Positions 8,201 to 16,499 of a stretch of 64,000 bases of DNA are shown here, in pieces. Position 1 is the stretch's first letter. Each line of letters starts with the position of its first letter. The DNA is from an uncultured Flavobacteriaceae bacterium (lineage in GTDB: Bacteria > Bacteroidota > Bacteroidia > Flavobacteriales > Flavobacteriaceae). The position numbers and the translations under genes are program-made. The notes beneath the pieces were generated by a model. It was not told the origin of the DNA, ran no database searches, and saw nothing but the letters and a program-made list of their open reading frames with translations. The stretch lies in contig CANNCA010000005.1 of assembly GCA_947503005.1 (NCBI GenBank), positions 1 through 64,000 on the forward strand, written 5' to 3'.

Positions 8201-10993
8201 ACCGATTCGGATAATGAGGGAGCCAACGATACTGCTGAAGCCGTAATCACATTAACCGGAAATGATATTGATAACGATGGTCTTGACGATGCAACTGATG
8301 CGGATGGGTCTGGATACTTGGATTCAGGTGGGACCATCGACGATCCCCTTTCTGGAGCCATTCAACTACCGGATACCGATGAAGACGCGACACTAGGAGG
8401 AGACGTAGACTTTCGGGATACATCGGATGAAAGGCCAGACACTGATAATGATGGTTATGTTGACGCGGTTGATTTGGATGATGACAATGATGGTGTTTTA
8501 GATAGTGAGGAACTTAATGTTGTTATTAGTAATTCGCAACCCGACTGCACGAACGAGACCATCTTAGATTTTAGTACCGCACCGATTTTAGAGTCAGGTA
8601 CGGCGCTACAACAGGGGGCCGTATATCGTTTTCCTAATGTGACCACCGGAACCGACGCTTTGGTAACCATCTTTATGACATTTAACGCGTATGTTTCGGA
8701 TATTGACAATAATTCTGCTGAAGCGCAGGCGTTTAGACCACGAACAGGATTTGATATCTCAAATGTTGGAAAAAAGGGTTTCATCGAATACCGTCTGCAA
8801 TTTGTTAATTCTGGAGGCAATACACCAGTAATTATCGACAAGTTTTTCATGAACATTAATGATACCGACGGCAATCCTTCATACAGTGAAGAAATATGGG
8901 TTAACAGTCCGACAAGTTATATTATTTCTAACCCGACGGAACTAACAATTGCCTATAACAATCCTTGGGTGATTGCTTTTGGCGGTACGACTGAATATCC
9001 CGGAGCGGGTAATACCTTCCCGCAGGTCAATTTTGGTATTAATTATATTTCCCGTTCTGAAATTTCATTCCGAGCTGGTATTACAACTATTGTTCCTGCA
9101 GTAGCGGCTTCGGGTAGAGAGCACAATATTGATTTCAGATGTACTACTAATTATATAAACCCGAGTACATACGGCCTTGATATCGATGGTGATGGAATTA
9201 ATAATAATCTTGATACAGATAGTGATGGTGATGGTTGCAACGATGCGGATGAGGCATACGGAGATTCCAATACTGATCTAGACGACAATGGTATGTTCGG
9301 GGACGGAGTTCCTTCGGTTAATTCAGATGGCACCGTGAACGGGGCTTCATATCAAACACCTGTTGATAATGATACCAACGGAACACCAGACTTTTTGGAA
9401 GTAGGAGCAGTGCCGTTGATAACAGTACAACCATTAGATGCCTTTATTTGTGAAGGGGAAAATGTCTCGTTTGTAGTTGCTTCGGATGCAGATGGCTTTC
9501 AGTGGCAAATTGATAACGGTTCTGGTTGGACCGATTTGATAGATTCAGGCATTCACAGTGGGACAAATACTGACACGCTGACCATAACAAATGCGCAGGT
9601 AGCGCACAGCGGAGCGTTGTATCAAGTTATCTTGACAAATTCTGGTTATATATGTGGTTCGACAATTAGTGATTCTGTTGGTCTTGTAGTGTCAATTGTG
9701 CCTGATGTTACCATTGGGGACGCGAGCGAAATCGAGGGCGGAAATATCATTTTTCCTGTAATACTCAACACCGTTAGCTGTACTAATGAAGATATTGTAC
9801 TAACTTTTGATTTTACGAATATCACAACCGAAGATTCAGACTATTTGAATAACCCTATACAAATAACCATACCAGCGGGTACAACAAATGCCGAGGTCAT
9901 TGTGCCTACAATAACCGATTCCTTTGTTGAAGGCGATGAGACTTTTTTGATTTCCATTGCGAGCTTAGATTCGGGGTATCTGAATAATAGCACTGACACA
10001 GCAATTGGTACCATTTTGGATGCCAACACCATTGATTTGGACAGTGATAATGACGGAATACTTGATAGTATAGAAGATTTAAATACAGATGGTGATAATG
10101 ATCCTAGTACTAATCCAACCAATTCTGACACTGATATTTACCCTGATTATTTAGATATAGATAGTGACAATGATGGTATTCCTGATAACGTCGAGGCCCA
10201 AACAACCACTGGGTATATTCCGCCAAGTTTGATAGATGCTAATGATAATGGGGTCGATGACGCTTACGAGACTCCATCAGAGGTAGGATTGATTCCAGTA
10301 AACACTGACGCAGCTGATTTGCCAGATTACTTAGATCTTGATAGCGACAATGACAATATTGCCGATCATATCGAAGGTCATGATCATGACCAAGATGGCA
10401 TTGCCGATGTTATTTTTATAGGGTCTGACAAAGATGATGATGGATTGGATGATAGCTTTGAAGGTATTGAACAATTGGATATTGACGTCAACGATGAAAT
10501 CGATGATCCAATAAACGATTTGCCGAATACCGATGGAGATTCTGAATCCGATTATCGAGATTTAGACGATGATAATGACGGTATTCCAACGATGGATGAA
10601 GATACCAACGGGGATATGGACTATATCAATGATGATTGGGACAATGATGGAGTGCCAGATTATTTAGATCCCGATCTTAAAGTTGAAATCGACGATGTGG
10701 AAATATTCAATGTTGTAACACCCAATGGAGACGGCGTACATGATATTCTTACTATTACAGGTCTGGAAACACGGCCTGATAATAATCTTAGCATATATAA
10801 CCGCTGGGGCATTTTGGTCTTTAGCACGGAATCATACAATACTCAGGGCAATTTTTTTGACGGTACTTCGAAAGCAAGATCAACCGTAGGAGATGATGAA
10901 CGTTTGCCTACGGGCACCTATTTCTACTTATTTGATTATGTTGATGTTGATGGTCAAACGGTAAACCTTTCGGGGCATCTTTATTTGAATTAA
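5297..10993 (+). CDS. Giant multidomain T9SS cargo (1898 aa)
   Basis: A signal peptide (about 1-35, ending SFAQ) is followed by three tandem PPC-like beta-sandwich domains (about 36-173, 174-312 and 313-448), each with a NRWF/NVWF-type strand, an ALWE/AIWE motif and GNTYYISVD or GSTYYISVD. Blocks of thrombospondin type 3-like DxDxDG repeats (about 448-645, 825-1072, 1292-1368 and 1578-1795) alternate with two beta-rich domains I do not recognise (about 648-825 and 1072-1285). An Ig-like domain (about 1373-1468) and a Calx-beta-like domain (about 1469-1578) follow. The last 100 residues form a gliding-motility-associated C-terminal domain with TPNGDG and IYNRWG. Probably a calcium-stabilised surface adhesin exported by T9SS. 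Confidence 0.9.
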   Translation: MLPKSTDLQSLFLRRPIKSILLIAFLCCTQYSFAQPSNDDFSNAIVVTGLINGCSAAGAFTTVNATADGNAGSEWNGGLVDNNVWFSFVAPTNGQINIRLVRGTSPAAIRYAQMALWESDGTTEIRSENWYTQYDNVNIGHVGLTPGNTYFISVDSHGTSTTGTFALCLEDTLDYDFYEGAIDVTPLMNGCSANAVYSSYGASADRNMASEWSAGGPRHNRWFRFDAPPTGEVRVIVRRGGGPGDPLGTQRFTQLAIWEADGTTEIASDNFDSSGSHVDANYLGLTPGSTYYISVDSYAGQGTFTLCLNDQVDYDMYEGAIDVTSLVNTFSSDGAYNTLGASPDLNPGSAWGPGGPRANRWFHFVAPNTNQINITVDIGGVKGTQTRTLIALWEADGVTEVSSTIYSFVNEDVVLRVPGLIAGNTYYISVDAHTNSYRGSFTLGLATDNDSDGVGDLIDLDDDNDGILDSTEGSTDLDGDSLGNDFDLDSDGDGIPDNVEAQITTNYIAPNADNLATYISNNGVNSAYLGGLTPTNTDGTDNTDYLDTDSDNEGTDDTSEANIALSNSDSDNDGLDDTTDVSVDYSSPGGSIESPINGALRLPDLDNDANSGGDVDFRDAIDNRRDTDGDGILDMVDLDDDNDGILDTIEGCENTDISGTIGIGNSVTDTTYGLNGTDLTYNLNNPDNVQIYGYDAGLSGLSIRLQGDAGDSGSLTSTYSTPISNVFFKMTDFDHNTRCTVEVYDENNILYDLTVEGIAALGTEITQTGNFFEANSGDSDGNDPLDDAIGSIIFYFERQVSRIVLNFEYPTDSSTRFIQPTYCILDSDGDGLINNLDLDSDNDGIYDIMESAVLDEAGVSDTDSNGLIDGLPTDFGMNGLYNAIEDVDTIYANTTYVVAESVDDSDLLPNFLDLDSDGDGIPDNVEAQTTIGYSSPAGAVDTNGVDTAYALGLVPTNTDLADLPDYLDTDSDNEGANDTAEAVITLTGNDIDNDGLDDATDADGSGYLDSGGTIDDPLSGAIQLPDTDEDATLGGDVDFRDTSDERPDTDNDGYVDAVDLDDDNDGVLDSEELNVVISNSQPDCTNETILDFSTAPILESGTALQQGAVYRFPNVTTGTDALVTIFMTFNAYVSDIDNNSAEAQAFRPRTGFDISNVGKKGFIEYRLQFVNSGGNTPVIIDKFFMNINDTDGNPSYSEEIWVNSPTSYIISNPTELTIAYNNPWVIAFGGTTEYPGAGNTFPQVNFGINYISRSEISFRAGITTIVPAVAASGREHNIDFRCTTNYINPSTYGLDIDGDGINNNLDTDSDGDGCNDADEAYGDSNTDLDDNGMFGDGVPSVNSDGTVNGASYQTPVDNDTNGTPDFLEVGAVPLITVQPLDAFICEGENVSFVVASDADGFQWQIDNGSGWTDLIDSGIHSGTNTDTLTITNAQVAHSGALYQVILTNSGYICGSTISDSVGLVVSIVPDVTIGDASEIEGGNIIFPVILNTVSCTNEDIVLTFDFTNITTEDSDYLNNPIQITIPAGTTNAEVIVPTITDSFVEGDETFLISIASLDSGYLNNSTDTAIGTILDANTIDLDSDNDGILDSIEDLNTDGDNDPSTNPTNSDTDIYPDYLDIDSDNDGIPDNVEAQTTTGYIPPSLIDANDNGVDDAYETPSEVGLIPVNTDAADLPDYLDLDSDNDNIADHIEGHDHDQDGIADVIFIGSDKDDDGLDDSFEGIEQLDIDVNDEIDDPINDLPNTDGDSESDYRDLDDDNDGIPTMDEDTNGDMDYINDDWDNDGVPDYLDPDLKVEIDDVEIFNVVTPNGDGVHDILTITGLETRPDNNLSIYNRWGILVFSTESYNTQGNFFDGTSKARSTVGDDERLPTGTYFYLFDYVDVDGQTVNLSGHLYLN

Positions 10994-11051
10994 TTTTTTT
11001 TTGATAGTGACCAGTGAAACAATAGTATACTTTCTAAAGCGTTCTATAGTA

Positions 11052-12038
11052 ATGAAAGTACTACTACTATTTATTTTTGCGATCACCCTTTTTTTGTCTT
11101 GTAGTAGTGATAAAGAGTTGGTCACGCTTCCCGAAGAAAATAAAAATTTTGATTTCATTCTTTTTTCGAAAGACCAAAAAGGGCATAATGAATTGTACAG
11201 GTATGACTTTAACGAAGAGACCCTTCTTTTGAGTGATCCGAACTACGATTATTGGTGGCCAAAAGTTTCTCCAGATAAGACAAAAATTCTTTTGTATAGA
11301 TCGCCCGTCAACCCTAACAAGAATCATGATAACTACCCGGAAGCCGACTTAATGGTGACAAATATTGATGGTAGTAATCAACAGGTGCTGATTGCAAAAG
11401 GAGATTACGATTGGACGGCCCAAGGGGTATGCAGATGGAACAAAGACGGAACGAAAATTCTAATGGGAGCCGAGCAAGTTACACCTTCAGGCAATCAATG
11501 GCGACTTGTTACTACCGATGCAGCGGGAAACAATCCAAAAAATTTGTCGGATTGGTGGATAATCGACCCTAACTTTTCCGTTGACAATTCTGAAATTGTT
11601 TTTGTGGCGTTTCCGGAAAACAGTTTGACGTTCGATCTCTCGAAATTGGAACTCCACAAAGCCGATTATGACGCTGTCAACGACACAATTACGAATATTA
11701 CACGTTTGACCGATAATTCCACACGTGATCACGACCCGTCTTATTCCCCAGATGGTTCTAAGATAGTTTTCTCAGCAGGAAATGCCGATTATTCCAATGT
11801 CGATATTGCAATTTTCAATGTAAATATGAATTCAGAATCTGACCTTGTTGATGATACCGGTTCCAATGGGGGAAGCATGTGCTGGTCAAATGACGGAAGT
11901 TCAATTTACTTTCATTCCCTTAATCTTAGCGCCCATCCATTCCAAATTAAAAAAGTAGAACTGAACACTAAAGAAGTCACCACGCTGTTAAAATCGGCAC
12001 CATCAGATTACGGTTATTTCCACCCCGAAGCTTATTAG
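11052..12038 (+). CDS. Lipoprotein with TolB-like beta-propeller repeats
   Basis: About 328 residues. The ATG at 11052 is preferred over an in-frame codon 51 bp upstream because a lipoprotein signal starts there (hydrophobic stretch then LFLSC, lipidation Cys near residue 17). Repeated motifs such as WWPKVSPDKTKILL, CRWNKDGTKILMGAE and DPSYSPDGSKIVFSA are PD40/WD40-like blades found in TolB and in periplasmic propellers. Probably anchored in a membrane facing the periplasm or the cell surface. Its function is unknown; propellers of this kind usually mediate protein contacts. It follows the giant cargo gene by 58 bp and may be co-transcribed with it. Confidence 0.85.
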   Translation: MKVLLLFIFAITLFLSCSSDKELVTLPEENKNFDFILFSKDQKGHNELYRYDFNEETLLLSDPNYDYWWPKVSPDKTKILLYRSPVNPNKNHDNYPEADLMVTNIDGSNQQVLIAKGDYDWTAQGVCRWNKDGTKILMGAEQVTPSGNQWRLVTTDAAGNNPKNLSDWWIIDPNFSVDNSEIVFVAFPENSLTFDLSKLELHKADYDAVNDTITNITRLTDNSTRDHDPSYSPDGSKIVFSAGNADYSNVDIAIFNVNMNSESDLVDDTGSNGGSMCWSNDGSSIYFHSLNLSAHPFQIKKVELNTKEVTTLLKSAPSDYGYFHPEAY

Positions 12039-12124
12039 TGCATTGTTTTATGCTTCTCTTAGATCAAAAAGTATTTTAAAGGTGTTATTTTTGTTGAATT
12101 GCGTGTGTACTACTGCATTTCGCT

Positions 12125-12676
12125 ATGGAAAAAAGTATTGATTTGGAAGAAGAAAAAGTAATATTGGTAAATGAATCTGATGAGGAAATTGGGACGATGG
12201 CCAAGATGGAAGCACACGAAAAAGCATTATTGCATAGGGCTTTTTCAGTTTTTGTAATGAACGACAAAGGCGAAACTATGCTTCAACAGCGAGCCGCGCA
12301 TAAGTACCACTCCCCGTTATTATGGACGAATACGTGTTGTAGCCACCAACGGGTAGGGGAGACAAACGTTGAAGCCGGAAAAAGACGGTTACAAGAAGAA
12401 ATGGGGTTCGTTACAGATCTTAAAGAACTATTCTCTTTTGTTTATAAAGCACCCTTTGATAACGGACTCACCGAACATGAGCTAGATCACGTCATGATGG
12501 GCTATTACAGTAAAGCACCCTCAGTAAATAGTGATGAAGTTGCAGATTGGAAATGGATGAGGCCCGAAGCTATTAAGAATGACATTGTTGAAAACGCCGA
12601 TAACTACACAGCTTGGTTCAAGATTATTTTTGAGCGTTTTTACGGTTACATACATCAAAACAACAACGCGATATGA
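12125..12676 (+). CDS. idi: Isopentenyl-diphosphate delta-isomerase, type 1
   Basis: 183 residues with a Nudix-fold core. It interconverts IPP and DMAPP for isoprenoid synthesis in the cytosol. Visible hallmarks are the LQQRAAHKYHSPLLWTNTCC segment holding the catalytic Cys, the following SHQR, the Nudix-type Glu cluster in GKRRLQEEMGF, and ELDHVMMG. The length is normal for the bacterial type 1 enzyme. A -7-like TATTTTTG lies at 12086-12093. The stop overlaps the start of the next gene by 4 bp, so the two are translationally coupled although their pathways differ. Confidence 0.95.
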   Translation: MEKSIDLEEEKVILVNESDEEIGTMAKMEAHEKALLHRAFSVFVMNDKGETMLQQRAAHKYHSPLLWTNTCCSHQRVGETNVEAGKRRLQEEMGFVTDLKELFSFVYKAPFDNGLTEHELDHVMMGYYSKAPSVNSDEVADWKWMRPEAIKNDIVENADNYTAWFKIIFERFYGYIHQNNNAI

Positions 12677-13080
12677 AAGTCAAAGTAAGCAGAAAAGCCC
12701 ATTTCAACGCTGCCCACAGGCTTTATAGAAAGGATTGGAGTTTTGAAAAAAACGACAAAATCTTTGGCAAGTGCAACAACCCTAACTTTCACGGTCATAA
12801 TTATGAACTTGTGGTAAGCGTCACAGGAGAAATCGACCAGGAGACTGGTTTTGTTATTGACGTTAAGATTTTAAAAGATTTAATTAAGACTGAAGTAGAA
12901 GATGCCTTTGATCATAAAAATTTAAATGTTGAGGTGCCAGAATTCAAAAACCTTAATCCGACTGCTGAAAATATAGCTGTTGTTATTTGGAATAAATTAA
13001 GACCACATATCGATAATGCAAACGAGCTGGAAGTGATGCTGTATGAAACACCACGAAACTTCGTTACTTTTTCTGGCTAA
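12673..13080 (+). CDS. 6-pyruvoyl-tetrahydropterin synthase / 6-carboxytetrahydropterin synthase (QueD) family
   Basis: 135 residues, T-fold. Zinc ligands are visible as the His of FNAAHR and the two His of HGHNY; the catalytic Cys is in GKCNNPNFHGH. The C-terminal Glu of MLYETPRN binds the pterin ring in this family. In most bacteria such proteins are QueD of queuosine/7-deazaguanine synthesis, acting on dihydroneopterin triphosphate; a PTPS role cannot be excluded and no queC, queE or folE lies nearby. It overlaps idi by 4 bp and is followed closely by manA, suggesting one transcript. Confidence 0.88.
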   Translation: MKVKVSRKAHFNAAHRLYRKDWSFEKNDKIFGKCNNPNFHGHNYELVVSVTGEIDQETGFVIDVKILKDLIKTEVEDAFDHKNLNVEVPEFKNLNPTAENIAVVIWNKLRPHIDNANELEVMLYETPRNFVTFSG

Positions 13081-13104
13081 ACCTAAAACCTAAACTTGAC
13101 GTCA

Positions 13105-14067
13105 ATGTATCCTTTAAAATTTGAGCCTATTCTAAAAGAACGTCTTTGGGGCGGTACTAAGTTAAAAGAGGTATTAGGGAAGCCTAGCAAGAACGATATT
13201 ACAGGTGAGAGTTGGGAGTTGTCTACTGTTAAAGGCGATGTTTCCGTTGTGGCTAATGGAAAACATACTGGCAAATCACTGCAAGATTTAATAGATATCA
13301 ATGCTGAAGCTCTTTTGGGTAAGAGCGTGGTAGAGCGTTTTGGAAAAGAATTTCCCATTTTAATCAAGTTTATTGACGCCAAGCAAGACTTGTCCATCCA
13401 ACTACATCCAAATGATGAACTGGCCAAAGAACGACATGATTCTTTCGGAAAAACAGAGATGTGGTATATTATGGATGCCGATAAAGATGCAAATTTAATC
13501 GTCGGATTTAATAAGGATGTTTCAAAAAAAGAATATTCTGAAAGTCTCAAGAACGATACCTTGTTAGACTTATTGAACTATGAGCAAGTCAAAGAAGGAG
13601 ATACCTTCTTTATAAACACCGGAAAAATACATGCTATCGGAGCCGGCGTATTGCTTGCTGAAATTCAGCAGACTTCCGATGTAACTTATAGAGTTTTCGA
13701 TTTCAATCGGAAGGATAAAAATGGTAATCTTCGTGAGTTACATACCGATTTAGCCCTAGACGCAATTGATTTTGAACATAAGGATGATTTTAAGGTTGTG
13801 TATCCTCAAAATAAAGATAGACCCAATGATATGGTCGATTGTCCCTATTTCAAAACAAACTTCATCCATCTGACAAAAGACATGAATCAAGATATTTCCC
13901 AAAGAGATTCGTTTATTATTTATATGTGTGTGGCAGGAAAGTGTATTGTAGAAAACGAGTTTGGTGCTGTCAGTCTTCAAAAAGGAGAAACTACACTAGT
14001 TGCCGCTAACAGTAAAACAATTCATATAAAATCTTCAGGAGCTAAACTTTTGGAAGTAATGATTTGA
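13105..14067 (+). CDS. manA: Mannose-6-phosphate isomerase, class I
   Basis: 320 residues from the ATG at 13105; a TTG three codons upstream is the alternative. Interconverts mannose-6-phosphate and fructose-6-phosphate, linking glycolysis to GDP-mannose and surface polysaccharide. Family signatures are LKERLWGGTKL near the N-terminus, QLHPND with metal-binding His, GKTEMWYIM with the metal-ligand Glu, and TGKIHAIGAGVLLAEIQQTS. This is the short Bacillus-type form of the family, with a cupin fold. It follows the QueD-like gene by 24 bp and is probably in the same operon as idi. Confidence 0.93.
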   Translation: MYPLKFEPILKERLWGGTKLKEVLGKPSKNDITGESWELSTVKGDVSVVANGKHTGKSLQDLIDINAEALLGKSVVERFGKEFPILIKFIDAKQDLSIQLHPNDELAKERHDSFGKTEMWYIMDADKDANLIVGFNKDVSKKEYSESLKNDTLLDLLNYEQVKEGDTFFINTGKIHAIGAGVLLAEIQQTSDVTYRVFDFNRKDKNGNLRELHTDLALDAIDFEHKDDFKVVYPQNKDRPNDMVDCPYFKTNFIHLTKDMNQDISQRDSFIIYMCVAGKCIVENEFGAVSLQKGETTLVAANSKTIHIKSSGAKLLEVMI

Positions 14068-14098
14068 CAACCTTACGAGGCAATGTCATTAAAAACCC

Positions 14099-14106
14099 TA
14101 TTTTTG
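14099..14106 (+). promoter_or_regulatory. -7 promoter box before small conserved gene
   Basis: TATTTTTG matches the Bacteroidota -7 consensus TAnnTTTG. It lies 16 bp before the ATG at 14123, and no clear -33 element at standard spacing is visible. Confidence 0.5.
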
Positions 14107-14122
14107 CAAAAAAAATTATACG

Positions 14123-14392
14123 ATGGCAAATATCAGGGATTTAAAAAAAGATATCAACAATGTACTCGGTGATATAATTGAAGCTGTATATATTGTTGAA
14201 GCGGCGAATAATAAACAAGATTCAAAAGAGGGTTTGAAAATTATCGATGAGGCTATTGCAACTTTCGACAACTTAATTGCTAAAGTTAATAGGCGTGATG
14301 TCGAAAACAGAAAAGCCCACTTGAAAGGCGTACGTGCGGAATTAGATAAGAAAGCAACAGGTTTGGTCGAGCAATTGAACAAGCTTGGCTAG
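14123..14392 (+). CDS. Conserved small helical protein of unknown function
   Basis: 89 residues, no signal peptide or membrane segment. The sequence is charged and almost entirely helix-forming (for example FDNLIAKVNRRDVENRKAHL), consistent with a short coiled-coil or helical hairpin in the cytosol. It has its own -7 box and ends just before a strong hairpin terminator, so it is likely a single-gene transcript. I cannot name a function. Confidence 0.75.
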   Translation: MANIRDLKKDINNVLGDIIEAVYIVEAANNKQDSKEGLKIIDEAIATFDNLIAKVNRRDVENRKAHLKGVRAELDKKATGLVEQLNKLG

Positions 14393-14412
14393 AACAGAAA
14401 AGATGATAAGAT

Positions 14413-14438
14413 AAAAAATCCGCTTTAAGCGGATTTTT
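14413..14438. terminator. Bidirectional intrinsic terminator
   Basis: A 13-bp perfect stem (AAAAAATCCGCTT with its complement) around a one-base centre, with A and T tracts on both sides. It lies between convergent genes ending at 14392 (+) and 14439 (-) and serves both. Confidence 0.9.
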
Positions 14439-15149
14439 TTATTCTACATTTTTACGCTCTTGCAAAAGTTTTGTCAACCGTACTCCATATTTTGATTTGG
14501 CCACTTCCGGCGTCATTGAATTATGAATTGAATCAAGATATTTTATGTTCGCATCTGAAACCTCATTTACCGCAATATAAGGGGCAAGTGGAGAATCAAG
14601 ATTGTTCAATGCGAAATTCAAGGCAAATGCATAACCTTTTTGGATATTTCTTGTACTTAACGTTTGAAGGGAGTCCAATTGTATTGAATCAATCTGGTTT
14701 TGTGGGTCGATGGAAGCTCGCATCAATTCCAAATTCTTTTTGTTGAACTGTGACATGGTTCTTAGATATTGAAGAAACTTATCATTCGTTTCCGAGCCCT
14801 TTATTTCAGCTTGGGTATCAAAAGTATTCCAAGCAGTATTAATAGTGATTTGACCTGGCTCGCCAAAAAAGGTAATACGGTCATTGATGGTATTATTATC
14901 TTTTTTGTTCAGGTAGAGGTAAAAAATTTCGGGTCCATCTAATTCGGTTTGAAATGTGAAACTTCCATCACCGTTCACTTCCAATGAATCTATAGCAATT
15001 AATGTGGAATCTGGTATATGCTGTAGGTACAAGGTTCCTTTTTTCAAGCCTTTTACAACACCTGAGACATTCATGGTTTTCGCCGGGTCGTTACCTCCAC
15101 ATCCGATTATCGTCAAGATTAAGATAAATACGTAAAGAACTCTTTTCAT
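14439..15149 (-). CDS. DUF4369-type lipoprotein
   Basis: 236 residues. Lipoprotein signal MKRVLYVFILILTIIGCG with lipidation Cys at about 17. Residues about 25-120 resemble the DUF4369 domain (SGVVKGLKKGTLYLQH, DSLEVNGDGSFTFQT) that in Bacteroidota commonly precedes a thioredoxin-like domain in periplasmic redox proteins. Here the C-terminal half is helical with no CxxC motif, so this is a version without the oxidoreductase domain. Function unknown; probably periplasmic and membrane-anchored. Confidence 0.8.
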   Translation of the reverse strand: MKRVLYVFILILTIIGCGGNDPAKTMNVSGVVKGLKKGTLYLQHIPDSTLIAIDSLEVNGDGSFTFQTELDGPEIFYLYLNKKDNNTINDRITFFGEPGQITINTAWNTFDTQAEIKGSETNDKFLQYLRTMSQFNKKNLELMRASIDPQNQIDSIQLDSLQTLSTRNIQKGYAFALNFALNNLDSPLAPYIAVNEVSDANIKYLDSIHNSMTPEVAKSKYGVRLTKLLQERKNVE

Positions 15150-15193
15150 GAAATGATTTTAGTGCGGCAAATATCGATAATCTTTGGGTAATC

Positions 15194-16468
15194 TTAAACT
15201 TTAGAAGCAATTTCCATGAGTATGGCACAAAGATAGGCTCCGGCCGTGCCCACTACATAACCAAAAACCGCCAGTAGAATGCCAACGGAAGTCAATGATG
15301 GATGAAATTCAGCAGCAACAACCGGCGCCGATGCAGCACCACCTACATTGGCCTGACTGCCAACAGCCAAGAAGAAAAATGGTGCTTTGATGAGTTTGGC
15401 AACAAGAATCAGCAATCCCGCATGTACAGAAATCCAGATGAGACCGATTAAAATGAGTCCAGGATTTTCAAGAACTTTACTTAAGTCCATTTGCATACCG
15501 ATGGTGGCTACCAAAATATAAATGAACATTCCGCCTATTTTACTGGCACCAGCACCCTCATAGTTTTTTGCTTTGGTAAAAGACAACCCTATTCCGATTG
15601 CTGTGGCACAAACTACCATCCATAAAAAAGTTGAACCTAGTGAAGATAATATTTTAGTTTTATCTCGAATGACTTCAAAAGTATCTTTTAAGAATTCTGA
15701 AAAGGTATTTCCAAAGAGGTGCGAAACACCCACAGCGGTAAATGCAAGGGCAAGCATAATAATGTAGTCGGGCAGTGTTGTAATCCTTGTAATTTTTGCC
15801 GTGTGAGCGGTAACTTTTTCCTTTAGGATTTCTATGGACGAAGTATCAGCTTTAAACCAGTTGTCAATTTGTTTTCGCCTACCAATGCCCAAAAGCAGTA
15901 TTGCCATCCAAATATTGGCGATGACAATATCGACCAAAACCATACCCCCGAACTTATCAGGGTTGTATTCAAATATCTCGAACATCGCCGCTTGATTGGC
16001 ACCGCCACCGATCCAACTTCCTGCGATGGTCGATAAGCCACGCCAAACCGCATCAGGACCAACACCGCCAACAGTTTCTGGAGAGAAAATTGAAACTATT
16101 AGGATTGCCAAGGGTCCACCAATGATAATTCCAACCGATCCAGTGAAGAACATGATTAGGGCTTTTGAACCCAAATTGGCGATTGCTTTTAAGTCAATGC
16201 TCAAGGTCATTAAAACCAAAGCTGCAGGCAGTAAGTACCGACTGGCAACAAAGTATAAATTTGATGTTTCGTCAGAAATTATTCCTAAACTGGTTAATAT
16301 GCCAGGTAACAAATAGCACATCAAAACGGTAGGGACAATTCCATAGAATCTCTTCCAGAACCCTGATTTAATTGATGAGGTATAGAAAACAAAACCTAAG
16401 CATAAAGCTAGTAACCCAAAAACAATTGTATCATCTGCAATAAGTGGTTGAGGTATGCTTTCTGTCAT
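15194..16468 (-). CDS. DUF819 family integral membrane protein
   Basis: 424 residues with about ten or more hydrophobic segments across the length and glycine-rich re-entrant-like stretches (GSWIGGGANQAAM and GSQANVGGAASAPVVA, the latter near the C-terminus). These match the DUF819/YjcL family, whose inverted-repeat architecture resembles secondary transporters; substrate unknown. It lies downstream of the broken HAD gene on the same strand with a 31-bp gap, so the two may have formed one operon. Confidence 0.85.
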   Translation of the reverse strand: MTESIPQPLIADDTIVFGLLALCLGFVFYTSSIKSGFWKRFYGIVPTVLMCYLLPGILTSLGIISDETSNLYFVASRYLLPAALVLMTLSIDLKAIANLGSKALIMFFTGSVGIIIGGPLAILIVSIFSPETVGGVGPDAVWRGLSTIAGSWIGGGANQAAMFEIFEYNPDKFGGMVLVDIVIANIWMAILLLGIGRRKQIDNWFKADTSSIEILKEKVTAHTAKITRITTLPDYIIMLALAFTAVGVSHLFGNTFSEFLKDTFEVIRDKTKILSSLGSTFLWMVVCATAIGIGLSFTKAKNYEGAGASKIGGMFIYILVATIGMQMDLSKVLENPGLILIGLIWISVHAGLLILVAKLIKAPFFFLAVGSQANVGGAASAPVVAAEFHPSLTSVGILLAVFGYVVGTAGAYLCAILMEIASKV

Positions 16469-16499
16469 AAAGAAAAGGTTGATTGGTTCTCAAATATAC

